DNA from: Trichodesmium sp. MAG_R03
Lineage (GTDB): Bacteria; Cyanobacteriota; Cyanobacteriia; Cyanobacteriales; Microcoleaceae
Direction: 5' to 3'
Assembly: GCA_023356535.1 (NCBI GenBank)
Contig: JAKQYF010000020.1
Location: 1 to 37,517, forward strand
DNA: 37,517 nucleotides
This document shows, in pieces, positions 18,301-28,060 of the stretch. Numbering within the stretch: position 1 is the stretch's first letter; every line of letters starts with the position of its first letter. The notes below the pieces were generated by a model that searched no databases, was not told the DNA's origin, and saw nothing but the letters and a program-made list of their open reading frames with translations. A program made the position numbers and the translations under genes.

Positions 18301-18653
18301 GCCTTAGTTTATTTTTTTTTGTCCTTTTATTAATCCTATTGTGTCAAATTCTTTGGTATTTTGAGGATTGCCTCACCATCTTAATATATATTGACTATGT
18401 ATTGGCCTTTTGTTTGAGCCTATTTCTAGCAAGCATTCTTACATTTTATTAGGATAATACAAATTTATTACTAATTTAAATTTTAATTCTACCATACTTA
18501 GTACTTTTCTGTCAAAACTAATGACAGAAATTAATTTTTAGAGAAATCAAAAATAACTTAATCAGGTCTTGCTGAATTTTGTAACAACTTGTAAAGTTAT
18601 AATTAAGGAAAAAATAAGTAAATTTATTATTTTAAGAGGTTTTTACCAAATAA
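18301..18653. promoter_or_regulatory. Divergent promoter region of dnaK and pds
   Basis: 353 bases between the dnaK start (minus) and the pds start (plus). It is strongly AT-rich, and no CIRCE-type inverted repeat (TTAGCACTC-N9-GAGTGCTAA) is visible near dnaK. Individual promoter boxes cannot be assigned with confidence. Confidence 0.5.
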
Positions 18654-20033
<1,380 letters not shown>

Positions 20034-20095
20034 AGCTTTTATTCACCTTGAATCTCATGCAAACCTGCAACGAAAAATCCCAAAGCCAGCAAAGA

Positions 20096-21034
20096 ATGCT
20101 GCAAAGGTCTAAATCTTTTCAACGTATGACTTGTTCATCCTTGGTATCTATAGAAGAGTCTTATGAGCTGTGCCGTCAAATTACAGCTACCTATTCTAAA
20201 ACTTTTTATATGGGTACTCAGTTAATGCCAGAGGCTAAAAGTAAAGCTATATGGGCAATTTATGTCTGGTGTCGTCGTACAGATGAACTAGTTGATGGAC
20301 CTATGTCAAATGCTACAACCACAGAAACTCTCCAAAAGTGGGAACAAAATCTTGAATCTATCTTTGCTGGCTATCCTTTAGAGGATGTAGATGTAGCATT
20401 GGTAGATACCTTATCTCGATTCCCCATAGATATACAACCATTTCGGGATATGATTGCAGGTCAGCAAATGGATCTATATAGCAGTCGCTACCAAACATTT
20501 GACGAACTAAAACTTTACTGTTATCGAGTCGCAGGTACAGTTGGTTTAATGACTATGCCAGTTATGGGCATAGAAAGACCAAATTTTGCTACTCCCTGGA
20601 ATTCCCACCAACAAATTCATTCTCCTACATCAGAGGCGATCGCCCTAGGAATTGCTAATCAACTGACAAATATTTTAAGAGATGTAGGAGAAGATGCTCG
20701 CCGGGGTAGAATTTATCTTCCTTTGCAAGAATTAGCTCTATTTGATTATACTGAAGAAGATTTATTGAATGGTGTAATTGATGAGCGTTGGCGAGAGTTG
20801 ATGAAATTTCAGATTCACAGAGCGCGTAAGTTTTTTATTGATGCACAGAGAGGTATTAAGTCTTTAAGCGCTGATATTCGTTGGCCTGTTTGCTCAGCTT
20901 CTATGCTTTATAGCAAGATTTTGGATGCTATTGAGCATAATAAATATGATGTATTTAATCGTCGAGCCTACGTTTCTACTCCTTGCAAGTTCCTATGTCT
21001 GCCTGTAGCATTTTTGAGGTCAAAAGTTTTATAG
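20096..21034 (+). CDS. crtB: 15-cis-phytoene synthase
   Basis: It condenses two geranylgeranyl diphosphates into phytoene, the first committed carotenoid step, and its product feeds the upstream desaturase. With ATG at 20,096 it has 312 residues. IEESYELCRQITATYSKTFY opens the fold. CRRTDELVDG holds the first Asp-rich motif (DELVD), and LTNILRDVGEDARRGRIYLP holds the second (DVGED), both binding Mg-diphosphate. I chose this start because related proteins begin MLQ followed by a short Ser-rich stretch; ATG 20,057 or TTG 20,048 would add 13 or 16 residues. None has a clear Shine-Dalgarno. It starts 62 bases after pds and is probably co-transcribed. Confidence 0.93.
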   Translation: MLQRSKSFQRMTCSSLVSIEESYELCRQITATYSKTFYMGTQLMPEAKSKAIWAIYVWCRRTDELVDGPMSNATTTETLQKWEQNLESIFAGYPLEDVDVALVDTLSRFPIDIQPFRDMIAGQQMDLYSSRYQTFDELKLYCYRVAGTVGLMTMPVMGIERPNFATPWNSHQQIHSPTSEAIALGIANQLTNILRDVGEDARRGRIYLPLQELALFDYTEEDLLNGVIDERWRELMKFQIHRARKFFIDAQRGIKSLSADIRWPVCSASMLYSKILDAIEHNKYDVFNRRAYVSTPCKFLCLPVAFLRSKVL

Positions 21035-21057
21035 AACTCATTTGGTATCTTTTTCAA

Positions 21058-21089
21058 GCTAAATTAGCTTCTGAAGTAGCTAATTTAGC
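21058..21089 (+). terminator. Hairpin terminator candidate after crtB
   Basis: Perfect 12-bp stem GCTAAATTAGCT (21058-21069) / AGCTAATTTAGC (21078-21089) with loop TCTGAAGT, followed by AATTTT. It lies 24 bases past the crtB stop. The stem is AT-rich and the T-run short, so efficiency is uncertain. Confidence 0.6.
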
Positions 21090-21220
21090 AATTTTGACCT
21101 CGGTAATGGCCGAGTGGAGGGTATTTGTACCAATAAGGATTAAATCAAGAAGCTGTAAGGCTGATGATTAGCCAAGGAGATTTCAAATGGTTTCTACATA
21201 ACCCCTGCTGATTAAATCTA

Positions 21221-21243
21221 AAAAACTTACACAGTAAGTTTTT
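21221..21243. other. Perfect 10-bp hairpin AAAAACTTAC/GTAAGTTTTT
   Basis: AAAAACTTAC-aca-GTAAGTTTTT reads symmetrically on both strands and ends in a T-run, so it may be a second, bidirectional terminator. The core ACTTAC/GTAAGT also matches the ends of the GGACTTACGCA elements nearby and could be an element scar. Confidence 0.4.
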
Positions 21244-21361
21244 AAGGCATCTTTATCATAAGGAATATTTACCTCTTTGAAGCTAAAATACACAAATTTT
21301 TAGGCATCTATTTGCAGCAACTAAGTATAAAAAAGTGGGCCAATCTAGGCCGACACCAGAA

Positions 21362-21455
21362 AATTTTAAATGGTCACTCAATAACCGACTATCCCCAGAT
21401 AATCCATGGATAATAATGGCCAGTTTGATTCCGTGGGAGGAATTTGAACCGGAAC
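21362..21455 (+). pseudogene. N-terminal scrap of a DDE transposase
   Basis: Translation gives NFKWSLNNRLSPDNPWIIM then ASLIPWEEFEPE. The pattern NRW-MA-LIPWEE-E-EY is typical of the N-terminus of cyanobacterial IS5/IS1182-like transposases. The frame is open only for about 31 codons and stops matching exactly where the AGGACTTACGCA element begins (21,456). No other part of the transposase is found nearby. The family call is from memory. Confidence 0.55.
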
Positions 21456-21543
21456 AGGACTTACGCAAAGGCACTAATTATAGTGTAAAGATCTAAAATA
21501 ATCACCAAAAATACATCATATATAGCGGTACTGCGTAAGTCCT
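21456..21543. mobile_element. Small element Z with AGGACTTACGCA ends, copy 1
   Basis: 88 bases bounded by AGGACTTACGCA and TGCGTAAGTCCT, a perfect 12-base terminal inverted repeat. The interior is non-coding. It cuts a transposase remnant on its left. A second copy with both ends is at 32,781-32,870, and one left end at 23,143 interrupts a glycosyltransferase gene. Confidence 0.8.
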
Positions 21544-21665
21544 CCGTAATATTGGATCAAAGGCGAGCTCGATGAAAATCAAAAACCCAAAATTAACTAT
21601 TTTCAGAATTTTTTGCCAAGCTTAGACTAGAAAATAGCCTCTTAATAAGTCCTGATCATGTCACT

Positions 21666-21805
21666 AGAGTTGTTGGGAATTAAGCAAAAAAAAAGGCTAA
21701 AACCCAAATTAAGTCAAAGTTTATAGTGTTTTTTAGTCCTAAAATACTGAAAACCATTAAGAGTAAGCTTTTAAGTATTTTAAATTTTTATTTGCCAACA
21801 ACTCT
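21666..21805. mobile_element. Inverted-repeat element M6
   Basis: About 140 bases bounded by AGAGTTGTTGG (21,666-21,676) and its inverse CCAACAACTCT (21,795-21,805), flanked on both sides by ACT, a possible 3-base target duplication. The interior is A-rich and non-coding. The only copy in the window, so the element status is tentative. MITE M1 copy B starts two bases beyond its right edge. Confidence 0.45.
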
Positions 21806-21807
21806 AC

Positions 21808-21949
21808 TATAGCAATGAGCGCTCACATATTTACATATTACTATAGTATTTAAATGTAGTATAAATTCTGTTCGTATTATCAATACTTTCATATATATTA
21901 TATTAGTAGTATTTTGTAATATGCAAACATACCAGCACACTTTGCTATA
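21808..21949 (+). mobile_element. MITE M1, copy B
   Basis: 142 bases: left end TATAGCAATGAGCGCTCACA, interior TATTACTATAGTATTTAAAT, right end ACCAGCACACTTTGCTATA. It matches copies A and C along its length. A 69-codon minus-strand frame across it is meaningless. Confidence 0.85.
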
Positions 21950-22265
21950 AATGCCTGTCACATATAAAGCTTCTATAATCAAATCCCATTTTGTCAAACA
22001 AGTAATCTAGTACAGAAGTAAATACAAGACTTGAACTCTTAAGCAATCTCTAGCTGCCGTTTGGCTGTTTATCATCTTTTTTTAGCTGTTCGGAGATTCC
22101 TATAATATCAATTTTTACAACTCAAATAATAGTCACAAGAATATTTATAGCCTTCTCTACTAATTGAGACATACTGTGAAATAGTATAAATGCCTTTGAC
22201 TTTCAGGACTATAACTGCAAAAATCACTAATTGTACGTCACTGCTAATTTAGTTTTACTTCAACA

Positions 22266-23141
22266 ATGAACTCTGATCAAAAACGGAAGTGGGAAGACTC
22301 TTCACAACTCTATCGTCAAACTTTGAAGTTGAAGCCAGATTCGATTTGGGCTGATCATAACTTGGGTGTAGTTTTGGTTAATTTGGAGCAATTTGAAGAG
22401 GCTTATGAGTGTTTCAAGAAAGTTAGCTCGCTAAAATCTGATTTCTGGGATCTTAACAATAACAAGATCAAGTACACATTGGAGTTGCAACAGAACCTAG
22501 GGGATTATTTTATTCGAGCAGCAGCGCTAGGAAGATGCGGTAGCTGTGTATCTGCGAGTGATTACTTTGAATTCAGATTTTGCCTGGGGGCATTTTAATT
22601 TGGGGCTGACTTTGAGGAAGATGGGTAAGTTTGAGGAGGCTATTGCTCCCCTAACAAAGGGGATAGAGTTGAATCCTGAAATTACCCGTTTACATCAATT
22701 CCAAAAACCAGATTTGCTTTTAAAGTATAATCAAGTAGATAATTTAAAAACCGAGGCTCAAGTATGTTTAATTGCCTTTTTCCTTCCTCAGTTTCATTCT
22801 ATTCCAGAAAATGATGAATGGTGGGGTAAAGGGTTTACAGAGTGGACAAATGTTACCAAAGCAAAGCCACTGTTTGAAGGACATTATCAACCAAAACGAC
22901 CTACTGATTTAGGATTTTACGATTTGCGCTTGCTAGAAGTGAGGGATGCCCAAGCAAAATTAGCAAGAAAGTATGTTGTTCATGGTTTCTGTTATTATTA
23001 CTATTGGTTTGCAGGTAAGAGATTATTAGATCGACTAATTGTTGAGATTTTACACAGTAAGCAACCTGATTTTCCTTTCTGTTTGTGTTGGGCTAATGAA
23101 AACTGGACTCGTCGTTGGGATGGTTTAGAACATAAAATTTT
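22266..23141 (+). pseudogene. TPR plus WbsX-type glycosyltransferase, frameshifted and truncated
   Basis: The front (from ATG 22,266) encodes TPR-like repeats (WADHNLGVVLVNLEQFEEAY). Near 22,532 one extra base shifts the frame, and the other frame resumes at once with [20 protein letters not shown] and [20 protein letters not shown], continuing the TPR array. From about 22,765 it is a WbsX/GH99-like domain: [55 protein letters not shown] and [13 protein letters not shown]. This domain is about 330 residues in full-length relatives, but here it ends after about 120 where AGGACTTACGCA begins at 23,143. So the gene is dead twice over, unless the frameshift is a sequencing error. It probably served surface polysaccharide synthesis. 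Confidence 0.85.
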
Positions 23142-23142
23142 C

Positions 23143-23243
23143 AGGACTTACGCAAAGACACTATATATAGCGCATGACAATTTTGACGAACTTCACTATA
23201 GTCACGTGTAATACAGCTAACGCCACGCTCCGCGAACGCCTAA
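23143..23243 (+). repeat. Single left end of element Z plus CGCGAACGCC-type repeat
   Basis: AGGACTTACGCAAAG at 23,143 equals the left end of element Z copy 1, with ACTATATATAGCG resembling its interior, but no right end follows. Further on, GCTAACGCCACGCTCCGCGA (about 23,216-23,235) matches a short repeat common in many cyanobacterial genomes. The combination marks the break point of the WbsX gene. Confidence 0.55.
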
Positions 23244-23265
23244 CTATTTTTATTCAACAAACCTT

Positions 23266-23359
23266 TATAGTCATTCCGAATAAGAATGGGATACTTTTTT
23301 AGCGAAAAACCCTTTCACAGCAAGAAAATCTTGTCTCAATCTAAATCAGAATGACTATA
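23266..23359 (+). mobile_element. Small element M3, copy X
   Basis: 94 bases with ends TATAGTCATTCCGAATAAGA and TCTAAATCAGAATGACTATA (terminal inverted repeat TATAGTCATTC). It aligns over its whole length with 24,283-24,375, including CAGCAAGAAA and TCTCAATCTAAAT. TA at each border is compatible with TA-targeting. Non-coding. Confidence 0.75.
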
Positions 23360-23388
23360 CATATAAAGCCTTAAGTGGAGCTTATAGT

Positions 23389-24300
23389 TTGCATACAGCT
23401 ATAAACTTGTTACGTAATTTACCTATTCAAACACAAGAACATCTAAATCAGTTGACTAATGAGCTGAAACTGAGAGTTAAAAATCTACAAAGAAGTATAG
23501 AATTATTAATTAAAGAGATTGAATTAAATATAAATAAAACCGTTTTCTCATTCTTAATTCAAGATGTTAAATTAAGTAATCAAGATTGCTATCCTATTTG
23601 TTTTGATGCTCCTGTTATTAATGCTAAGTTTCACCAAGATAAGTACTTAAATATTTCTGGGTGGTGTTTCAGTAATTGTGGTGAAAAAGTAAAAAAAATA
23701 AAAATATGTAGGTCTAGTTATATTGTTTTAGCCACTTTACCAGTCAGGAATTACCGTCATGATGTTGGTAAAGTTTATCCACAATGTAAACATTTGGATG
23801 TAGGATTTAATGGTGCTATTAAGGCCGCTAATTTATTGGCTGATGACAAACAATATACTAATGTAAAACTCAAAGAACTCGTGTACGTTTCTAGTCCTCG
23901 AACAAGGTGTCTGTGTTCTGGTTATTGGATATTCGATTATTTGCGCCAGTTTTGGGCAAACTCAAATGATTATTCAAAGCCTAAAAATAAATTTAGGAAA
24001 ATTTATATTAGTCGTGAAAAAACATGGAAACGAAACATCTTAAATGAAGATGATGTTTGGTCATTTCTTGATAGTTTTGGCTTTGAAAAGATTATTGCAG
24101 AAGAAAAATCAATTTCAGAAATAGCACAAATATTTTATGAGGCATCACATATCGTTGGACCCCATGGAACTGGCTTTACAAATATAATATTTTGTCAGAA
24201 AAACACAAGAGTGATGGAGTTCTATTCTGAGCATATCACAAACGATTACAGAAATATTTGCCATCAATTGGGTTTTAAGTATTATAGTTATTTCAAATAA
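23389..24300 (+). pseudogene. GT61-family glycosyltransferase, truncated between two M3 elements
   Basis: The open frame (303 codons, TTG start) has an N-terminal coiled-coil (TQEHLNQLTNELKLRVKNLQ), then a beta-rich module with YLNISGWCFSN as seen beside some glycosyltransferases. It ends with a GT61 catalytic C-terminus: KIYISREKTWKRNILNEDDV, FGFEKIIAEEKSISEIAQIF and SHIVGPHGTGFTNIIF. The upstream frame is open (YKALSGAYSL) back into element X, so the true start is lost. The last codons (YSYFK stop) lie inside element Y, so the stop comes from the element. The early GT61 domain also looks shortened. If translated it would be a partial enzyme. It follows the broken WbsX gene on the same strand and was probably its operon partner. 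Confidence 0.7.
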
Positions 24301-24375
24301 AAATGAAACACTTTTTCTGCTGAAACTTAGTCATAGCAAGAAATAGTTATCTCAATCTAAATTAAAATGACTATA
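24283..24375 (+). mobile_element. Small element M3, copy Y, at the 3' end of the GT61 gene
   Basis: 93 bases from TATAGTTATTTCAAATAAAA to AAATTAAAATGACTATA, aligned end to end with copy X. It supplies the last residues and stop codon of the preceding open frame. Confidence 0.75.
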
Positions 24376-24388
24376 TGTTTTCCAAGGA

Positions 24389-24517
24389 ATGAATAAAAAC
24401 AAAGAAAAGCTATCTCTAAACTCAATCAAAAATAAGAGAAGGTGTCAAATTAATATTGAGCCTATTTACATACCAATAGATGAACTTCACGAGTCCTTTG
24501 ATCGTTTCCTTCCATAG
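24389..24517 (+). pseudogene. Short open frame, possibly the detached GT61 C-terminus
   Basis: A 42-codon frame starting MNKNKEKLSLNSI and ending IYIPIDELHESFDRFLP. The ending resembles the closing beta-strand plus helix of GT61 enzymes (a V/I-D-x-x-x-L pattern), and it begins just after element Y, which cuts the GT61 gene. I infer it is the displaced tail of that gene. It could also be a chance frame. Confidence 0.35.
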
Positions 24518-24589
24518 TTATATAGAGTCTGGTTATACAATAGACTTGTGTGGAATTCAGCTAAAAAAGTAGTTAAAAGCCTTATTAAT

Positions 24590-24815
24590 TATAGCAATGA
24601 GCCCTGGCATATAGCAACGTGCGCTCGTATGTTTACATGGGACAAATTGCTACTAATATAGTACATGTGAAAGTATTGGTAATAGTAGCAGAAATTTGTA
24701 CTACATTTTCCAGACTATAGTAATATATAAATATGTGAGCACTCATTGCTATACTTGCTACTACTATTGTATTTAAGGGTAGTAAATACTCTGCTACATG
24801 AGCGATATTTTTCAT
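24590..24815 (+). mobile_element. Degenerate MITE M1, copy D, interrupted by copy C
   Basis: The left piece TATAGCAATGAGCCCTGGCA (24,590-24,609) and the right piece starting after 24,753, CTTGCTACTACTATTGTATT then TAAGGGTAGTAAATACTCTG, join to match the left half of copy B (TATAGCAATGAGCGCTCACA ... TATTACTATAGTATTTAAAT ... GTAGTATAAATTCTG). The right half has diverged. The gap is exactly filled by copy C. Confidence 0.6.
24610..24753 (-). mobile_element. MITE M1, copy C, inverted and nested in copy D
   Basis: Starts TATAGCAACGTGCGCTCGTA (the right end of copy B, inverted) and ends TGTGAGCACTCATTGCTATA. The full length matches copies A and B in reverse. It sits at a TA inside copy D. A 60-codon minus frame over it is spurious. 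Confidence 0.8.
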
Positions 24816-25429
24816 CTGTGCTAGAACTCCGTTCCCCTGTCGCGAGCAAACTCACCTTAAAGTTTGATATCTATTACCTGTAAACTTTTCTACCTGTATC
24901 TTGATATAGGGAGTAGGGGAATAGTAAAAATTAAGAATAATTAATACTAACTGGTTAATAATCATCAAAAAGATGATTTGGTCTGTGTTAATTACTTCAT
25001 AGTTGAAGTGTCGTTTAAGTAGGGCTAGCTGATTAATTCTCAAAGTATTGACACAAATTATACTCATAGCCAAATTAAGGAGTTTCAAAAAGGACCAGAA
25101 GTTCTGTGGCTCAAGCTCATGCATAGAAAGGATTTCCGCCATACCTAGGCCGAAAAATCAGGGGACAATTCTTACTACACCAGACCTGTTGACCAAGCCA
25201 TTTATCCGTGCCGACCTGCTTCCGTGTTTCTGTGCTGACCTGCAACAATCCTCACCCCATTTGAAAATCCATATCCTAACCCTAAGTATAGCATTGCTTA
25301 TGGGAATTGGTATTATAGACTCCCGCGTTGGACTTTGATTTAACAGACAACTAAAAAATCATAGTATTATGTGAGCGCGATCGCCACCTTCATGGAACCA
25401 AGCCTATCAAAGAAATAATTGATATCTTT
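24816..25429. other. Gene-free stretch with scattered repeat ends
   Basis: Two overlapping 96-codon frames (24,852-25,142 minus and 25,048-25,338 plus) have no recognisable content. Near 25,020-25,040 TAGGGCTAGCTGATTAATTC is a lone inverted right end of repeat R1. A HIP1 site lies at 25,376. The part near 25,140-25,330 is GC-richer, but no function is visible. Confidence 0.45.
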
Positions 25430-25905
25430 CGCCACTACGGAAAAACTTGAGGTAGTTCAAGTGCATCTGCATCTACACCCAATACAAAAATTATCAAATT
25501 CCTTGAGTCTTTGTCTGAGCCAATTTTTTCACACAAACCACCAACGTTCTATCTGATTAAAATCTAGGGATAATGGTGGTAAATACCAGATCTTACACTT
25601 GGCTTTGGCCACTAATTATTGAATATAAACTGATTTATGAAATGTTGTATTATCCAGTACGATAACTTGTCCCGGTTGTAATTTTGGTAGTCAACAATTT
25701 TCTAACCAGTTCTCAAACAAATCACGATCACAACTTCGGTGTAAATGCTAAAGAAACAAACATTTTTGATTGATTTATAGCTGCACAAAAACTTACTATC
25801 TCAGTTTTTTTTCCTAACTTCTAATGGTGGTACTCTTGTTCCAATTCTATATAACCATAGGGATAATCTTCTGGCTTATCTATTCTGGATTCATATACAT
25901 ATACA
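25430..25905 (-). pseudogene. IS630-family transposase remnant (catalytic half)
   Basis: The minus strand reads ESRIDKPEDYPYGYIELEQE, then KLGKKTEIVSFCAAINQSKM, DRDLFENWLENC, LPKLQPGQVIVLDNTTFHKS, LVAKAKCKIWYLPPLSLDFN, QIERWWFV and KNWLRQRLKEFDNF. This is the DDE half of an IS630 transposase, with Asp in VLDN and Glu in NQIE. It is broken by at least one frameshift (near 25,733) and several stops, including TGA codons where Trp would be expected. The N-terminal half is not found next to it. Together with the deleted copy at 14,053 it shows IS630 elements once lived here. Confidence 0.85.
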
Positions 25906-26158
25906 ATCTTTATATACAAAAATAATTTTGTGTACCTATTTAGGTATAGAAATGGTTACAAAACCATATCTACAATAGAGTTGTCGCTAAATAGAGGGAA
26001 AAATCGCTCCAACCTAGACAGAGCAATAATTTCAAGTTTTTTAACTTGCCAATAGCTACAATCTTTACAGAACAAGGTTTTTGGTGATTTTTAAGTTATA
26101 AAGCGACAAGTCTAATGATGTCAGTTTGACAATATTTTTGAGTTTATTCGACTGATTC

Positions 26159-26635
26159 CTAAGAATTACTGGTAGCTGTCAAACGTTGCTTTAATTCTGC
26201 TAAAGCATCAGCCCAACGAGGGTCAGGTTGAACTGCTTCATTATTACTAGAGCTAGGACTACTAGCAGTTTTAGATGATCCTCCTTTATCCTTGTCACGA
26301 CGAGATTTTTTACTTTTGCTAGTGTTGTTTTTAGTAATTGGTTTAGGTTCAGTCTCAGTATTTTCCGACTCACTCTTATTTTTAGAGCGAGGTAATGCTT
26401 TTTCAATCTTTAAAAGAGTTTCTCTAAACTGATAACCATTATACTTTTCAATAATGTGGTCAACTTGTTCATCATTTTTGACTGTTACAAAGCCAAAACC
26501 ACGACATTTACCAGTTTTGCGATCTGTGATCAATTTAGTGGTAACACTTTCACCTTCTTCCTTAAAAACTTCTTGCAATTCTTGACGTTCCATTACCTCT
26601 TTAGGTAAATTACCAATATATAAACGAATTGACAT
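26159..26635 (-). CDS. RNA-binding protein, single RRM (Rbp type)
   Basis: The product has 158 residues. One RNA recognition motif fills residues 3-82: RNP2 LYIGNLP (5-11) and RNP1 KCRGFGFV (43-50). It binds single-stranded RNA in the cytoplasm; cyanobacterial relatives are often cold-induced or involved in mRNA localisation. The C-terminal 75 residues are Ser/Lys/Asn-rich and disordered rather than Gly-rich, ending in a short helix-like block DPRWADALAELKQRL that also caps some longer cyanobacterial Rbp proteins. A strong Shine-Dalgarno, GGAGGAA, lies 7-8 bases upstream of the ATG. It is preceded by a long gene-free leader region. Confidence 0.93.
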   Translation of the reverse strand: MSIRLYIGNLPKEVMERQELQEVFKEEGESVTTKLITDRKTGKCRGFGFVTVKNDEQVDHIIEKYNGYQFRETLLKIEKALPRSKNKSESENTETEPKPITKNNTSKSKKSRRDKDKGGSSKTASSPSSSNNEAVQPDPRWADALAELKQRLTATSNS

Positions 26636-27414
26636 AGGAAAATTCCTCCAGACTTTGAATTTTACTTGTTTAAATTACAAAAAACTACAACTTAGTTAAC
26701 TGAGATTTATTGAACACAAAACAAGAGCAGAATCAAAAAAAACTGCTCAGACTTTGAAATGTAAAAAACTTTGACAAATAGTTATATTCATTGTTACTAC
26801 AAATGAAATTATTTCCCATTTCCCATTTTCCATTTTGGTCAACTTTGGCAAATAATTTTATTGTGTCAGGTTTTTCTTTAAACTTTTTGCTCATCAATCA
26901 ACAAACAAAACTATAGGCCTTGGTTAATTACTTTTTTTGATATTGATTTGCTAAACGTTGATCATCCAACTTTATAAATATCACTTTAAAGCCTGCTAAA
27001 CTCAAACAACCCAATTGCTCATATGATAACTAACTAGGCAGAATTAATTACCTAATTTGATTGCCAAATCACTGGGAAAATATGCTTTTCAGCTTCAAAG
27101 TATTTGTAATTAATCCTGCATAACTACTTATTAATTTAAAGTATACTTCCTACTGGGTAAAGACTAAAACTTTAATCATAATATTTTACTTATTTTTCAA
27201 CTAAACCGGCAATGCTTACAGCTTATCTTTCCAGCGGTCAGTTATTGACCAGTATAAACTTATCATAATCCTAAGTCAATATCTACTATTTTTCTTAAAT
27301 TTAACTATTTAGCGAAAAATTGGGTTTAAAGCCTCGCCCATAAGCGGGCGACTATTTTAGTTGATTTCTTTTCACAGGTCATGTTATGATGTTTTTTAAT
27401 TCACAAGAAATATA
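26636..27414. promoter_or_regulatory. Long region upstream of the RRM gene
   Basis: Nearly 780 bases without a credible gene. It should contain the promoter and 5' leader of the RRM gene. A short tandem stretch of CATTTCCCATTTTCCATTTT type lies near 26,815-26,835. No specific regulatory motif can be assigned. Confidence 0.35.
27334..27351 (-). terminator. Hairpin downstream of the small membrane protein gene
   Basis: TCGCCC (27,334-27,339) pairs with GGGCGA (27,346-27,351). On the minus strand the stem is followed by AGGCTTTAAACCCAATTTTT. It lies 65 bases past the stop of the small minus-strand frame, so it may terminate it. Confidence 0.35.
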
Positions 27415-27585
27415 TTAGTCGCGGGTGGGCAATCCGAGACAAAAAACGGACATTGAGGCCAGCAGCCAGACTACTGCCAAAGTAGCAGCAGCCTGTAAAA
27501 TGTCAACCCGCCGAGGGGCTAAGGCTCGGTTGTTACCCAGTTCCTTTAGGCCGGGGACGATGTCAATTCTATCTTCTATAGTCAA
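27415..27585 (-). CDS. Small single-pass membrane protein, or C-terminal remnant
   Basis: From TTG at 27,585 this encodes 56 residues: M-TIEDRIDIVPGLKELGNNR, ALAPRRVDILQAAATLAVVW and LLASMSVFCLGLPTRD. It has a charged N-terminal part, a positively charged APRRVD, and one clear membrane helix (about residues 31-52), so the N-terminus would face the cytoplasm. GC content is distinctly higher than the surroundings and codons look used, which argues for a real or recently real gene. There is no ATG. The frame stays open back to a TAA near 27,655 (DFADIYRFLGFWITEQLN), so it may be the tail of a longer truncated protein. I do not recognise the family. No Shine-Dalgarno. Confidence 0.5.
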   Translation of the reverse strand: MTIEDRIDIVPGLKELGNNRALAPRRVDILQAAATLAVVWLLASMSVFCLGLPTRD

Positions 27586-27655
27586 GTTAAGCTGTTCAGT
27601 AATCCAGAAACCTAGAAACCTATAAATATCTGCAAAATCTATCAGGACTTATACC

Positions 27656-28060
27656 AATTACCATATACTTTGCTAAGGTGAATACACCAGCTGATAGTTC
27701 ACTAATATACTTCATTGTACCAAGAACAATCTAGTTTGACTATTGCTACCAGCAGCTTATGTAAATCAATAGTAGTAGGAAACTTAATTTTGCTGTCTGG
27801 ATTATGTTGGCTATAATCAAATATATCTTTGGTTAGGTACTAGACATTGCAAAGTTCTTGGAATAGCTATTACTAGCTAAGGCTTTCAGGAATCTCTAGG
27901 TTATCAACTCTTTATTGATAACTGTAAGTACTGTAAGTATTTTTCAGTAATACTTTCAGTAAGATCAGCAAATCGTTTTTGAGAATAACTTTGTACTCTC
28001 CAGTTAGGCATAATCTCCGTTAATTCAAAAATACATCTTTTTCTTTAGATAATCTGAACA
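27656..28060. other. Gene-free stretch
   Basis: No gene seen on either strand. ATACCAATTACCATATACTT (27,650-27,669), followed by TGCTAAGG, matches one end of element M5. Near 27,920-27,960 ACTGTAAGTACTGTAAGTAT and nearby TTTCAGTAA repeats form a short degenerate tandem. Confidence 0.4.

Noticed and set aside
20983-21171. 62-codon frame overlapping the end of crtB
   Set aside because: It contains the terminator-like hairpin and encodes nothing recognisable.
21420-21460. Possible tRNA T-arm on the minus strand (GGTTCAAATTCCTCCCACGG)
   Set aside because: The stem partner and the remaining cloverleaf arms are absent; the plus strand encodes a transposase N-terminus that explains the sequence.
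21788-21997. 69-codon minus-strand frame
   Set aside because: Lies across element M1 copy B and is not preserved in copies A and C.
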